NCBI GenBank assembly: GCA_900545135.1
Contig: UQXL01000008.1
Span: forward strand, 24,080 to 88,079
Source of the DNA: an uncultured Eubacteriales bacterium
GTDB lineage: Bacteria > Bacillota > Clostridia > Peptostreptococcales > Anaerovoracaceae
Reading direction: 5' to 3'
DNA: 64,000 nucleotides
Shown here: in pieces, positions 25,549 through 33,435 of the stretch
Numbering within the stretch: the stretch's first letter is position 1
Layout of the letters: each line of letters opens with the position of its first letter
The notes under the pieces: generated by a model
Told to the model about the DNA's origin: nothing
Database searches by the model: none
What the model saw: only the letters and a program-made list of their open reading frames with translations
Program-made: the position numbers and the translations under genes

Positions 25549-26973
25549 TTACTCCTTAATATTATACTTGGAAAGTGTGTTGTTTTCAAGTAGAGAATGT
25601 TTGTTTAACTTGTAATTTAAGTTCTGTCTGGAAATGCCCAGCTTCTTGGCGGCCTCCGACAAATTTCTTGAATTTCTGACGGCGCTTATGATGATATTTT
25701 TTTCATATTCCTTGATCGCCTCGTCGAGATTGAAGCCGTCTTCGCTGCTCCATCTTATGATATGTTCTTCCGCCGCTTCTATTCCTTCCATATTCAATTC
25801 GTTCAGCAGATAGCCGGGCAGATATTTTTTCTTTATGCTCCTGGAAGTCGCTATATTGAAAGCTCCTTCAAGCAAGTTTTTAAGTTCTCGTACGTTTCCC
25901 GGCCAATCATATTTCATGAATATTTTTTCTACTTCTTCATCTATGCCTGTTATGGCCCTGTTCATCTTCTTGTTGTAGTAATTTATATAATAGTCAGTCA
26001 TATATGGAATATCTTCTTTTCGCTTTCTCAGCGGCTCTATGTCGATCTCTACCACGCTTAGCCTGTAGAACAGGTCTCGTCTGAGCTTTCTGTTTTTTAT
26101 ACATTCCATCGGATTTTCATTGAGGGCGGAAATGATCCTCACGTCGGTTTTTACAGGCTCGCTGCCTCCTATCCTGGTCACCTCGTTGTCTTCTATGACT
26201 CTTAAGAGCTTGGCCTGCAGGCTTATCTCCATGGAATTTATTTCGTCGAGGAAAAGGGTTCCCCCTTTGGAAATTTCAAAAAAGCCTGGTCTGTTTTCAG
26301 CTCCCGTATAAGCTCCTTTCACAGTGCCAAAAAGCACGCTTTCAAGGAGCGATTCAGGTATGGCCGCGCAGTTCAGGGAGACAAAGCGGTTCTCTCTGCG
26401 TCCGGAAAGGCTGTGTATGGCCTGGGCCGCCAGTTCTTTGCCTGTCCCTGTCTCTCCGTATATCAGCACAGGCGAATCGGTCTCCGCGACCATCCTCACT
26501 TTCTGTTTCAAATAGAAAATGCTTTCCGAGCATCCTTCTATGTCGTCTATGCCGTAGCGGACGCCAAAATCCTTTTTTTCTTTCATGTCTATGACGATTT
26601 CATTGCGCTTGAAAGGGCCGTCCAGATACCTGACCATATTGGCCACTCCCACAATTCTGCCGTTTTCTATTATTGGAATCGTCGAATTTATGCTCTGCAC
26701 TACGTATCCATCGTAGGGAAATTCCTGCAACTCGTTCAATATGGCCTTGCCTGTCCTGATCACGCGCATTACGGTACTGGATTCTTCCGTCAGCGTCGGG
26801 AAAGCTTCCAGCATGTGTTTTCCGATCATTTCTGCCGGTTTGTGAGGGTTGACGTCAGGTCTGTAAGTTATGAAATATGTTATATAGCCTTTTGTGTCTG
26901 TCAATATTATGGTATCGACGTGGTTATATATATTCAGGATCTGTTTTATATATTTTTCGCTCATATATTCCAT
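25549..26973 (-). CDS. sigma-54-dependent PAS/AAA+ transcriptional activator
   Basis: 474 residues. An N-terminal PAS-like sensor (about 1-140), the AAA+ core with Walker A GETGTGKE (about 175), the sigma-54 contact loop GAYTGA (variant of GAFTGA), Walker B GGTLFLDEI, and the arginine-finger region follow. A Fis-type helix-turn-helix closes the protein (LSEAAKKLGISRQNLNYKL). It should activate sigma-54 promoters; the likely target is the -24/-12 site at 30207-30222 in front of the dipeptidase/NhaC genes. The PAS input suggests a small-molecule signal. Confidence 0.9.
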   Translation of the reverse strand: MEYMSEKYIKQILNIYNHVDTIILTDTKGYITYFITYRPDVNPHKPAEMIGKHMLEAFPTLTEESSTVMRVIRTGKAILNELQEFPYDGYVVQSINSTIPIIENGRIVGVANMVRYLDGPFKRNEIVIDMKEKKDFGVRYGIDDIEGCSESIFYLKQKVRMVAETDSPVLIYGETGTGKELAAQAIHSLSGRRENRFVSLNCAAIPESLLESVLFGTVKGAYTGAENRPGFFEISKGGTLFLDEINSMEISLQAKLLRVIEDNEVTRIGGSEPVKTDVRIISALNENPMECIKNRKLRRDLFYRLSVVEIDIEPLRKRKEDIPYMTDYYINYYNKKMNRAITGIDEEVEKIFMKYDWPGNVRELKNLLEGAFNIATSRSIKKKYLPGYLLNELNMEGIEAAEEHIIRWSSEDGFNLDEAIKEYEKNIIISAVRNSRNLSEAAKKLGISRQNLNYKLNKHSLLENNTLSKYNIKE

Positions 26974-27198
26974 CTTCTCACGCCCTCCTCTTCGTCAGTA
27001 TTTTCTGCAGCTGCTGCCTTGGCTCCCAGATACGCCTCTTCTGTTCTATCTTCAAGACCCTAGCTATAATTAAAATTATAACATGAATCTGCTCATTATG
27101 AAAGGTGCCGCCCCGATAAGAAAAATGGAAAATCTGTAAAGAAACGGTTTTTCATACACCCATGACATGGATTTGACTGCCCCGGGGATCGCGCATCT

Positions 27199-27290
27199 GC
27201 TTGGCTCAGGTGAGGCCTGCCGTGCGGGGAACTGGATTGCCTGCCGCGTCTGGCTATGTCGCATCACATAGCCAGACCGCCGAGCCAAGC
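27199..27290. repeat. nested GC-rich inverted repeats
   Basis: Outer arms GCTTGGCTC (27199-27207) and GAGCCAAGC (27282-27290) enclose a perfect 12-bp hairpin GTCTGGCTATGT (27248-27259) / ACATAGCCAGAC (27266-27277) with a 6-nt loop. No T tract follows, so it is not an ordinary terminator. Confidence 0.75.
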
Positions 27291-27322
27291 CGATTCCTGC
27301 CTAGTCCGGGCTGAGCGAAAGC

Positions 27323-27522
27323 GTATCCAAATTTCGGAAAATGGTATCCATTTTCCACGTTTTTTGCAAATTTGGATACAGTTGCACCGTTTAGAATCGT
27401 GAGAATGTACATCATCGACAAATTTCGACACGCCAAAACATCATTCATATTTCCAAAAAATATAAAATGTTGGCAAAAACCAAGGAGCCGAAGTGTGTGC
27501 CAACATTTTACATTATCTTACA
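27323..27522. repeat. dispersed AT-rich hairpin element, copy A
   Basis: GTATCCAAATTT (27323-27334) and AAATTTGGATAC (27368-27379) form a perfect 12-bp stem around a 21-bp palindrome centred at 27346. Then come an AATGTACA / TCGACAAATTTCGAC module (27405-27430) shared with copy B, an AATGTTGGCA...TGCCAACATT hairpin (27467-27507), and CATTATCTTACA (27511-27522), which is also at the right end of copy C. Confidence 0.7.
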
Positions 27523-27560
27523 ATCTTCTTAACTTGTCTACAGTATGAAGATCGCGCAGA

Positions 27561-27584
27561 AAGGCCGCGCATCTGCGCGGCCTT
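27561..27584 (-). terminator. terminator hairpin downstream of the NhaC gene
   Basis: AAGGCCGCGC (27561-27570) pairs with GCGCGGCCTT (27575-27584). It lies about 100 bp beyond the stop at 27688; the following T tract is short. Confidence 0.65.
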
Positions 27585-27687
27585 CCAGAGTACCGCCGGG
27601 CTTCATCTGGACTCGCCGAATTTCGCCGAAAGTCAAAGACCCGGCAGAGACCAAACAGAAAGTCACTTACCCGCGAGTTATGCAGAG

Positions 27688-29088
27688 TTATGCAGTCGCT
27701 TCTTCCTCTTTTTTAGGAGCCTGCTTGATCTTGAAGCCTGTAGCTATGTATATGAACGCGAATACCATACACAGCCAGCACATCGGCGTTGTGAAAGCGT
27801 ATGCGCTGTATGCCACGCCCAGCGTGCTTGTAAAGTAAACTCCGTTGCTGCACCACGGAACAAGCGGTGAAAACGTAGTTCCCGAATCTTCCAGACACCT
27901 TGAAAGATTGACCTTGTCCAGACCGTATTTTTCGTAGAGAGGCTGGAGAACAGGACCTGCCATCGAGAAGGTAGTATAGTATCCGCCGATGGTCAGGATG
28001 AGGAAAGAGTGGAACAGATACGACGAGAAGAGAACACTCTTCTGGCTTTTGGCGACTTTCATGATCTTCGCCACGGCAAAGTCGATGACTCCTCCCGCTT
28101 TCAGTGAGGCGCCGAAAATCGCTGCAGCGATTACTATGGCGACAGAGCTGAGCATGCTGCTTATTCCTCCTCTGCAGAGCATGGTATCCACAACCTCCAC
28201 TCCGGTTGACCTGGTGAATCCGCTGTTGCAGGCGGCCAGGATTTCAGTAAGATTATAGTCCTGGAATATCATGGCGAATACCACACCCATCACTATGCCT
28301 ATGGCGAACGACGGAATAATCGGTTTTTGTCTGAATATCAGGAACAATACTACCAGCGGCGGCAGCACCAGTACAGGATTCAAGTCGAACGTGCTTTCCA
28401 TGGTTGCGATGATTTCGTTGTATTCTGCTGTTTCCACCGTTCCCTCGCCGAACCTCAGTCCGACCACAAAGAAGAATACAAGGGAAATCAGATAGCTCGG
28501 AACTGTAGTCCACAGCATGTATTTTATATGGCTCATAACGTCTGTTCCCGATACTGCCGGAGCTAAAACGGTAGTGTCCGACATAGGGGAAAGCTTGTCT
28601 CCGAACAGAGCGCCCACCAATACCGCTCCAGCGGTGTAGGATTCAGGAACTCCAAGGCCGGTGGCGATTCCCATGAAAGCGACGCCTATAGTTCCCACCG
28701 TTCCCCAGGAAGTACCTGTAACCACTGACATCACGGAACAAGTCAGACAGGCAACTACGAGGAAAAACTTAGGGGTCAGTATCTTGAGCCCCCAATAGAT
28801 GAGGAGAGGAACCGTTCCGCTGGCTATCCATGCTCCGATGAGCATGCCGACAAATATAAGGACTAAAATTGCGGGGAACATCCTTCTGGCCAAGTCGAGG
28901 ATGTCATTTTGTATGTCATCCCATTTCACGCCCCAGATCATCGCCAGGAACATGGCAATCAGACCTGCCACTATCAGGTTTACCACCGTTGGCGATTTGA
29001 CGACCAGAGCCCCTAAAAATATCGTGGCTGCCGAAGCGATCATTATGATCAGCGCTTTGGCTCCTGTCATATTATTTTTCTTTTCCAT
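27688..29088 (-). CDS. NhaC-family Na+/H+ or Na+/solute antiporter
   Basis: 466-residue membrane protein with about 11-12 helices. Family marks include TGTSWGTVGTIGVAFMGIA (about 122-140), GALFGDKLSPMSDTTVLAP (about 158-176) and the second-half STLG-type region. Annotated NhaC relatives include Na+/H+ antiporters and Na+-coupled metabolite exchangers; here it is the second gene after a dipeptidase-like gene (44-bp gap) under a sigma-54 promoter, so amino acid or peptide-product exchange is a reasonable inference. This is the only intact member of three NhaC-type genes in the window. Confidence 0.85.
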   Translation of the reverse strand: MEKKNNMTGAKALIIMIASAATIFLGALVVKSPTVVNLIVAGLIAMFLAMIWGVKWDDIQNDILDLARRMFPAILVLIFVGMLIGAWIASGTVPLLIYWGLKILTPKFFLVVACLTCSVMSVVTGTSWGTVGTIGVAFMGIATGLGVPESYTAGAVLVGALFGDKLSPMSDTTVLAPAVSGTDVMSHIKYMLWTTVPSYLISLVFFFVVGLRFGEGTVETAEYNEIIATMESTFDLNPVLVLPPLVVLFLIFRQKPIIPSFAIGIVMGVVFAMIFQDYNLTEILAACNSGFTRSTGVEVVDTMLCRGGISSMLSSVAIVIAAAIFGASLKAGGVIDFAVAKIMKVAKSQKSVLFSSYLFHSFLILTIGGYYTTFSMAGPVLQPLYEKYGLDKVNLSRCLEDSGTTFSPLVPWCSNGVYFTSTLGVAYSAYAFTTPMCWLCMVFAFIYIATGFKIKQAPKKEEEATA

Positions 29089-29132
29089 ATTAAATCTCCA
29101 TTCTGCCGATTTTTAAATTTGGTATAACAAAA

Positions 29133-30134
29133 TCATTTCCAAACTTCCTTTATCACTCTGAGGAAGTTTCCGCCGAGGAACTTCTCTATCTCTTCATTGT
29201 TGAAGCCTCTTCTTCTCATTCCGTCGACTATGTTCTGCACGTCGAGAGCCCCTGTAAAGCCAAGCGCATGTCTCTCCTTCGGGTCTGTACCTACATTTTT
29301 GTTGTATCCACCCACTACCAAGTCGTAGAGCGAGCCCTGCGAACTGATTCCTGCCAGGTCGCTGTTGTGGTCCAGATTGTTGTCGCTTGCAAAGCCCACA
29401 TGGTCGATGCCTGCGATTTCCACCGCATGACAAACATGATCGAGATAATCCTCGATGGTAGGCGGCACATTTTCTTTGCGCTTCCAGCATATAGGCGCCC
29501 ACGGAGTCATACCGATAACACCGCCGTTTTCTTTCAGCATCTTCATCTGTTCATCGGTTTTGTTCCTCGGATTGTCTGCCAGAGCCTTGCAGCAGGTATG
29601 TCCTATAGTTACCGGCTTTTCACTGAGCGAGAGCACGTCCTCCACAACCTTGGGACCGCAGTGGGAAAGGTCTATCAGCATGCCCATCTGATTGAATTCT
29701 TTCACGAGAGCTTTTCCGAAATCGGTAAGGCCGTAGTCTCCGCCTTCCACACAGCCGCCTCCTATGTATCCGCCCTTGTTGTATGACATCTGAATGACTC
29801 TCACGCCCATTTCATAGAAAGCTTTTGCAACATAAAGCTTGTTTTCCAGCGGCGCGGGATCCTGAAAATACAGTATCAGTGACTTATATCCGTCAGCTTT
29901 GTTTTTCATCAGGTCATCGTAGGTTCTGGCAATTCTTATCCTTTCAGCCGGGTCATCGGTGAGCTCTGACACCTGGCCGAGGCACTCCACGCCTGTCCTG
30001 AAGTCAGTTCCGTCAAGCGTCAGAAAGCATGCATCCAGCAAGGATTCTTTATAATCTTCGGACATTCCCTTAAACCTGCCGTTTTCCGGCCAGATGCACG
30101 CGTCCAGCACATAAGCGTTCTTCAAATTTTTCAT
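29133..30134 (-). CDS. renal-dipeptidase family (M19-like) protein with altered N-terminal metal motif
   Basis: 333 residues with the M19 barrel pattern. The bridging Glu lies in GGGCVEGGDYGLTDFG (about 128-143), a metal His in LIDLSHCG, then GHTCCKAL and GIDHVGFASDNN with the substrate Asp. The N-terminal H-x-D that normally supplies two zinc ligands is missing: the first strand reads VLDACIWPENG. It may belong to a divergent subfamily with another metal arrangement or substrate. It is the first gene after the sigma-54 promoter at 30207-30222 and is followed by an NhaC transporter, suggesting peptide or amino-acyl substrate use. Confidence 0.8.
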   Translation of the reverse strand: MKNLKNAYVLDACIWPENGRFKGMSEDYKESLLDACFLTLDGTDFRTGVECLGQVSELTDDPAERIRIARTYDDLMKNKADGYKSLILYFQDPAPLENKLYVAKAFYEMGVRVIQMSYNKGGYIGGGCVEGGDYGLTDFGKALVKEFNQMGMLIDLSHCGPKVVEDVLSLSEKPVTIGHTCCKALADNPRNKTDEQMKMLKENGGVIGMTPWAPICWKRKENVPPTIEDYLDHVCHAVEIAGIDHVGFASDNNLDHNSDLAGISSQGSLYDLVVGGYNKNVGTDPKERHALGFTGALDVQNIVDGMRRRGFNNEEIEKFLGGNFLRVIKEVWK

Positions 30135-30206
30135 AGCTTTGCCTCCTTATAATTCGTCCTGCGGCAGACGCGCTCCCGTGGCCGTCTGCCGTCTGCACTA
30201 TAAAAC

Positions 30207-30222
30207 AGCAATAACCATGCCA
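30207..30222 (-). promoter_or_regulatory. sigma-54 (-24/-12) promoter of the dipeptidase-NhaC operon
   Basis: The minus strand reads TGGCATGGTTATTGCT. GG and GC are separated by exactly 10 nt, matching the TGGCAY-N5-TTGC consensus. The start at 30134 is about 75 bp downstream, preceded by AAGGAGG. Confidence 0.8.
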
Positions 30223-30330
30223 CCGCTGACAGAAAAAGTATTTGCTGAAAAAGTTACGCGATTTCAGTATATTTTTCTATAGCGCCGACAACAAATTGGC
30301 GTTTTTCGTGTTTTTCCCGTTTTGCGTGGT

Positions 30331-30386
30331 GTAAAGAAATCTTCCTTTCGCAAAATTTCTTTATCGTTTTGTAAAGAGATTTTGCG
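30331..30386. promoter_or_regulatory. candidate upstream activator site for the sigma-54 activator
   Basis: CGCAAAATTTCTTTA (30349-30363) and TAAAGAGATTTTGCG (30372-30386) form a 15-bp inverted repeat with one mismatch. A third TAAAGAAAT half-site lies at 30332-30340. The cluster is 110-180 bp upstream of the -24 box, where enhancers of AAA+ activators usually sit. Confidence 0.55.
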
Positions 30387-30400
30387 GTTCTGAAAGCACG

Positions 30401-30455
30401 AAAAAAGGAGCCGCGCTCCGCCTGATGAACATTCATCCGCCTCGCTGCCGGCTCC
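30401..30455 (-). terminator. terminator of the MalY-type gene
   Basis: GGAGCC (30407-30412) and GGCTCC (30450-30455) close a stem with an inner GGATGAA/TTCATC-like pairing; on the minus strand it is followed by TTTTTT. Confidence 0.75.
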
Positions 30456-30501
30456 CATGCAAATGCCGCATATTTTTCAAACTTTTCAAACACCGTTTAT
30501 T

Positions 30502-31689
30502 TTACAAGTTTCTTGCTGCTGCCGATAAGCTTCTGACCGCCGCTGCGATCCTGTCAAGTCCCTCTGCAAGAATCGCCCTCGGACACGCCATGGTCAGGCG
30601 TTCAAATCCAGCGCCCTCCGGCCCGAACCACATTCCTTCGCCGCAGCCTACCCTGGCCTTTTCCACCATAAAACGATTGAGCTCTTCTCCCGTCATGCCA
30701 AGCTCTCTGAAGTCGACCCACATCAGATAAGTCCCCTCCGGCTTTGACGCTCTTACTTCAGGTGCATGCGTTCTGAAATACTCCGCCGCGTAATCCATAT
30801 TGCTTTCTATGTACGCTTTGACCTGCTCGAACCATTCGCCGCCGTATCTGTAGGCAGCTTCGGCGGCCACCATGCTGAAACAGTTGTTTCTGTCTATGTC
30901 GAGTATTTCCGTCTCTTTTTCAAACTTTTTCCGCACAGCCTCGTCGGCGATGACGACTATAGCCTGTTTAGTTCCCGCCAGATTGAAGGTTTTTCCCGGA
31001 GAAAGAAGCGTCACGCAGTTCTTCCTGTATTCCTCAGCCAGTGACGAAAACGGGATGTACTTATTTTCTCCCCAAGTGAAATCTGCATGTACTTCATCGG
31101 CGATTACCTTTACTCCATACTGCATGCACATATCGCCTATCCTGCGCAGCTCGTCCTCCGTCCATACTCTTCCGGTAGGGTTGTGCGGATTGCACAGAAC
31201 CATCACCTTTGCGCCGCTTTTCATCTTCTGCTCCAGGTCATCAAAGTCCAGCCCATATCTGCCGTCCCTGAGCTTTAACGAACTTTTCAGCGTTTTTCTG
31301 CTCGTGTCTGCGATGACGTCGTAGAAAGGATAATACATCGGAGTCGTCAGGATTATGCCGTCTCCCGGTTCTGTAACGATTCTCAGATATATGGCTACAG
31401 CCGTGATCACCATAGGCGTGTGCAGAATCCATCCATGGGGTATGTCAAGTCCGTGGCGCGATGAATACCAGCCGCAGACTGCTTCTTTATAGGTGGGAGA
31501 TTTGGACGGATAGCCGTAGATCCCCTCCTTTGCCCTTTCGACCAGCGCATCTATCACAGGCTGCGCCGACTGAAAGTCCATATCAGCCTCCCAAAAGGAA
31601 ATCAAATCTGATGAGCCGAATTTTCTCTCCAGCTCCATCCATTTCTCAGAGTTTTTTCTTTCGTAAATCTTGTCAAAATCGTATTTCAT
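30502..31689 (-). CDS. MalY/PatB-type PLP-dependent C-S lyase or aminotransferase
   Basis: 395 residues of aminotransferase class I/II fold. The PLP contacts are visible: CNPHNPTGRVW (Asn), IADEVHADFTW (Asp) and the lysine in SPGKTFNLAGTK near 238. The DEVHADF and GKTFNLAG pattern marks the MalY/PatB group, which cleaves cystathionine, cysteine or other thioethers to a thiol, ammonia and a keto acid. Regulatory roles are also known in this group. Monocistronic, ending at a strong terminator. Confidence 0.85.
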   Translation of the reverse strand: MKYDFDKIYERKNSEKWMELERKFGSSDLISFWEADMDFQSAQPVIDALVERAKEGIYGYPSKSPTYKEAVCGWYSSRHGLDIPHGWILHTPMVITAVAIYLRIVTEPGDGIILTTPMYYPFYDVIADTSRKTLKSSLKLRDGRYGLDFDDLEQKMKSGAKVMVLCNPHNPTGRVWTEDELRRIGDMCMQYGVKVIADEVHADFTWGENKYIPFSSLAEEYRKNCVTLLSPGKTFNLAGTKQAIVVIADEAVRKKFEKETEILDIDRNNCFSMVAAEAAYRYGGEWFEQVKAYIESNMDYAAEYFRTHAPEVRASKPEGTYLMWVDFRELGMTGEELNRFMVEKARVGCGEGMWFGPEGAGFERLTMACPRAILAEGLDRIAAAVRSLSAAARNL

Positions 31690-31734
31690 TGCAAGCCCCC
31701 TGTTATGTTGTTATGCTTCTATTTTTTAATGCTT

Positions 31735-31763
31735 CAAAAAAAGCCCCCGCATAAGCGAGGGCT
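31735..31763 (-). terminator. terminator of hpf
   Basis: AGCCCCCGC (31742-31750) pairs with GCGAGGGCT (31755-31763); on the minus strand it is followed by seven T. Confidence 0.85.
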
Positions 31764-31774
31764 GCAAAATCATC

Positions 31775-32299
31775 TTAATAAGTCGTATCCAAAACGCCGT
31801 AGTCTCCGTCCGCTCTCACGTAAGCCACGCTTACGCTGTCGGTCTCGACGTTGAGGAATACGAAGAAATCGTGCTGTAGCATATCCATCTGCAGAATAGC
31901 TTCGTCCACAGTCATAGGTGTAAGATGGAATTTCTTGTTCTTGACAACTCTTCCCTCTTCTTGTTCCTCCGGCTCAGGAATCATCTCAAATCTTACGGAC
32001 TCGTTTGATTTGTTCTTTTTAATCATCTTGTCCTTATACTTTGAAATCTGCTTCATCAACTTGTCTGCTACGATATCTATGCAGTCGAACACGTCCTGAG
32101 AAACGTTTTCGGCCCTGAAAATCGTGTTCCTGGCCACTATGGTAGTCTCCATCTTGACTTTAGCCTTTTCAGGGTGTATCACAACGTTCGCCTTGATATC
32201 GTCGGCAAAATACCTTCCGAATTTTTCAAACTTCTTTTCGATGGCGGACTGAATTTTGTCGCTGACATTGATGTTCTTTCCAGTTACGATGATCTTCAT
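31775..32299 (-). CDS. hpf: long-form ribosome hibernation promoting factor
   Basis: 174 residues, the long form typical of Gram-positive bacteria. Residues 1-about 100 are the ribosome-binding HPF/YfiA domain (MKIIVTGKNINVSDKIQSAI). A linker follows, then the C-terminal dimerisation domain (about 115-174; KKFHLTPMTVDEAILQMDML and FVFLNVETDSVSVAYVRADG in outline). It drives 100S ribosome dimer formation in stationary phase. AGGAGGTC precedes the start. Confidence 0.93.
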   Translation of the reverse strand: MKIIVTGKNINVSDKIQSAIEKKFEKFGRYFADDIKANVVIHPEKAKVKMETTIVARNTIFRAENVSQDVFDCIDIVADKLMKQISKYKDKMIKKNKSNESVRFEMIPEPEEQEEGRVVKNKKFHLTPMTVDEAILQMDMLQHDFFVFLNVETDSVSVAYVRADGDYGVLDTTY

Positions 32300-32326
32300 A
32301 ATGATGACCTCCTACGCTTTTCTTTT

Positions 32327-32335
32327 ATTATAGCA
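32327..32335 (-). promoter_or_regulatory. extended -10 promoter for hpf
   Basis: The minus strand reads TGCTATAAT, a perfect -10 with TGn extension, about 30 bp before the hpf start. No good -35 box is visible. Confidence 0.6.
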
Positions 32336-32422
32336 CAACTTAAATGAAATTAAAGCGATTTTTAGATGAACTTTAGCGGTAAAAAAACGCCGGAGCGCGA
32401 AAAGCCGCATGCTTCCTTTGAT

Positions 32423-32869
32423 TCATCGTTTTTCCGAGCCCAAAATTTCTTCCGTATTTATGCCGTGTTTCTCCAGTTTATATCTGAGATTTTGTCTTGT
32501 TATGGACAGCGCTCTTGCGGCGGCGGAAAGGGAATTATTTTCTTTGAGGGCGGCAAGGATGAGTTTCTTTTCAAAGTCCCTCACCTTTTCGTCAAGAGAA
32601 CGGGAGTCATTATCCGCCGTCAGCTTTATGTCATGCCTTATGGTCGTTTCGATATAAGGCGGTATGTCGTCTCTGGTCAGAAAACCGTCTCCGTCCATGT
32701 CGCCGACCATATTAAAGCATCCCTCAATTACATTTTTTAGTTCGCGCACGTTGCCCGGCCAGGAATAACCGCGGAGCAGCTCAAGAGCATCTCCGGAGAT
32801 ACCGAGCACATTGCGGTGCATAGTCCTGTTGAAATGCCTGATGAAGTGATCAGCCAGCAGGGCAATATC
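32423..32869 (-). pseudogene. C-terminal remnant of a sigma-54-dependent activator
   Basis: From about 32869 downward the minus strand encodes the last part of an AAA+ activator: DIALLADHFIRHFN, YSWPGNVRELKNVIEG, and a Fis-type HTH (LSAAARALSITRQNLRYKLEKHG). The sensor, Walker A, GAFTGA and Walker B parts are gone. Upstream of residue D (about 32869) the open frame to 32998 has no activator similarity because it runs through the opposite strand of a permease fragment. It retains the DNA-binding domain, so a translated remnant could in principle still bind DNA. Confidence 0.8.
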
Positions 32870-32873
32870 GCTG

Positions 32874-33323
32874 TTGCTGGCATGCACCGCAGGATGGCTT
32901 CTCTCCACCGCGGTTTTTGAAAAACTGCCCGCAGTATATGTAAAATGGGGACTGGCTGTCTTCATATCGGCAAATTCCTCCAAGGAAATATACCGCATGA
33001 AAGCGGGAAAAGAGAAAAAAGGAATTAAATCTTTCCACTATCTCTATCCCATCGGAAGCGGTGCGCTGCAGACATCTTTCGGCATAGGCGATCCTCTGCT
33101 GGTAGCGTTCCTCACAAAGACCATAGATGGCAGGGACGAGCTGAGAAGCACCGTAGCCGGATACTGGGTCTTTATCAACGGTTTCCTGCTGGCAAGTCTG
33201 GTTTTCAGTTCCGGCATACCCGAGAGATCGCTGAGCTGCGGCCTCATTCTCTTGCCGGCCGTGCTGCTGGGAACGGCCGCCGGCAATATAGCGCTCAAGA
33301 AAGTGAACCACGAGACATTCTGA
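32874..33323 (+). pseudogene. C-terminal remnant of a TSUP (TauE/SafE-like) permease
   Basis: The plus strand encodes AGWLLSTAVFEKLP, a VYVKWGLAVFI helix, a GIGDPLLVAFLTKT-type helix, then WVFINGFLLASLVF and a last LILLPAVLLGTAAGNIALKKV helix. This is the pattern of the second half of a TSUP membrane transporter; about 100 N-terminal residues are missing. It starts within a few bases of where the opposing activator remnant ends. The original genes were probably divergent, with regulator and transporter functionally linked. Confidence 0.65.
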
Positions 33324-33435
33324 CTATTAGTGCACATCATACTTATTGCTTCATCTGTTTTAATAGTTCTTTAGAATTATCTGAATTTAATTTGCGGATT
33401 AAAATTTAAGCAGAAAATTAAGAAAGGAGAAAAAA

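Larger units (their letters stand above)
26974..27687. other. 714-bp non-coding region with nested palindromes and repeat element A
   Basis: No credible gene. A GC-rich part (27180-27310) holds nested inverted repeats, and an AT-rich part (27320-27522) holds a copy of the dispersed element family. A terminator hairpin at 27561-27584 ends the upstream NhaC gene. Minus-strand TATAAT-like boxes near 27065-27085 may serve the sigma-54 activator gene. Confidence 0.6.

Noticed and set aside
27541..27690. tRNA or structured RNA gene in the 27.5-kb gap
   Set aside because: No TTCGAAT-type T-loop or cloverleaf; the GC hairpin is a plain terminator.
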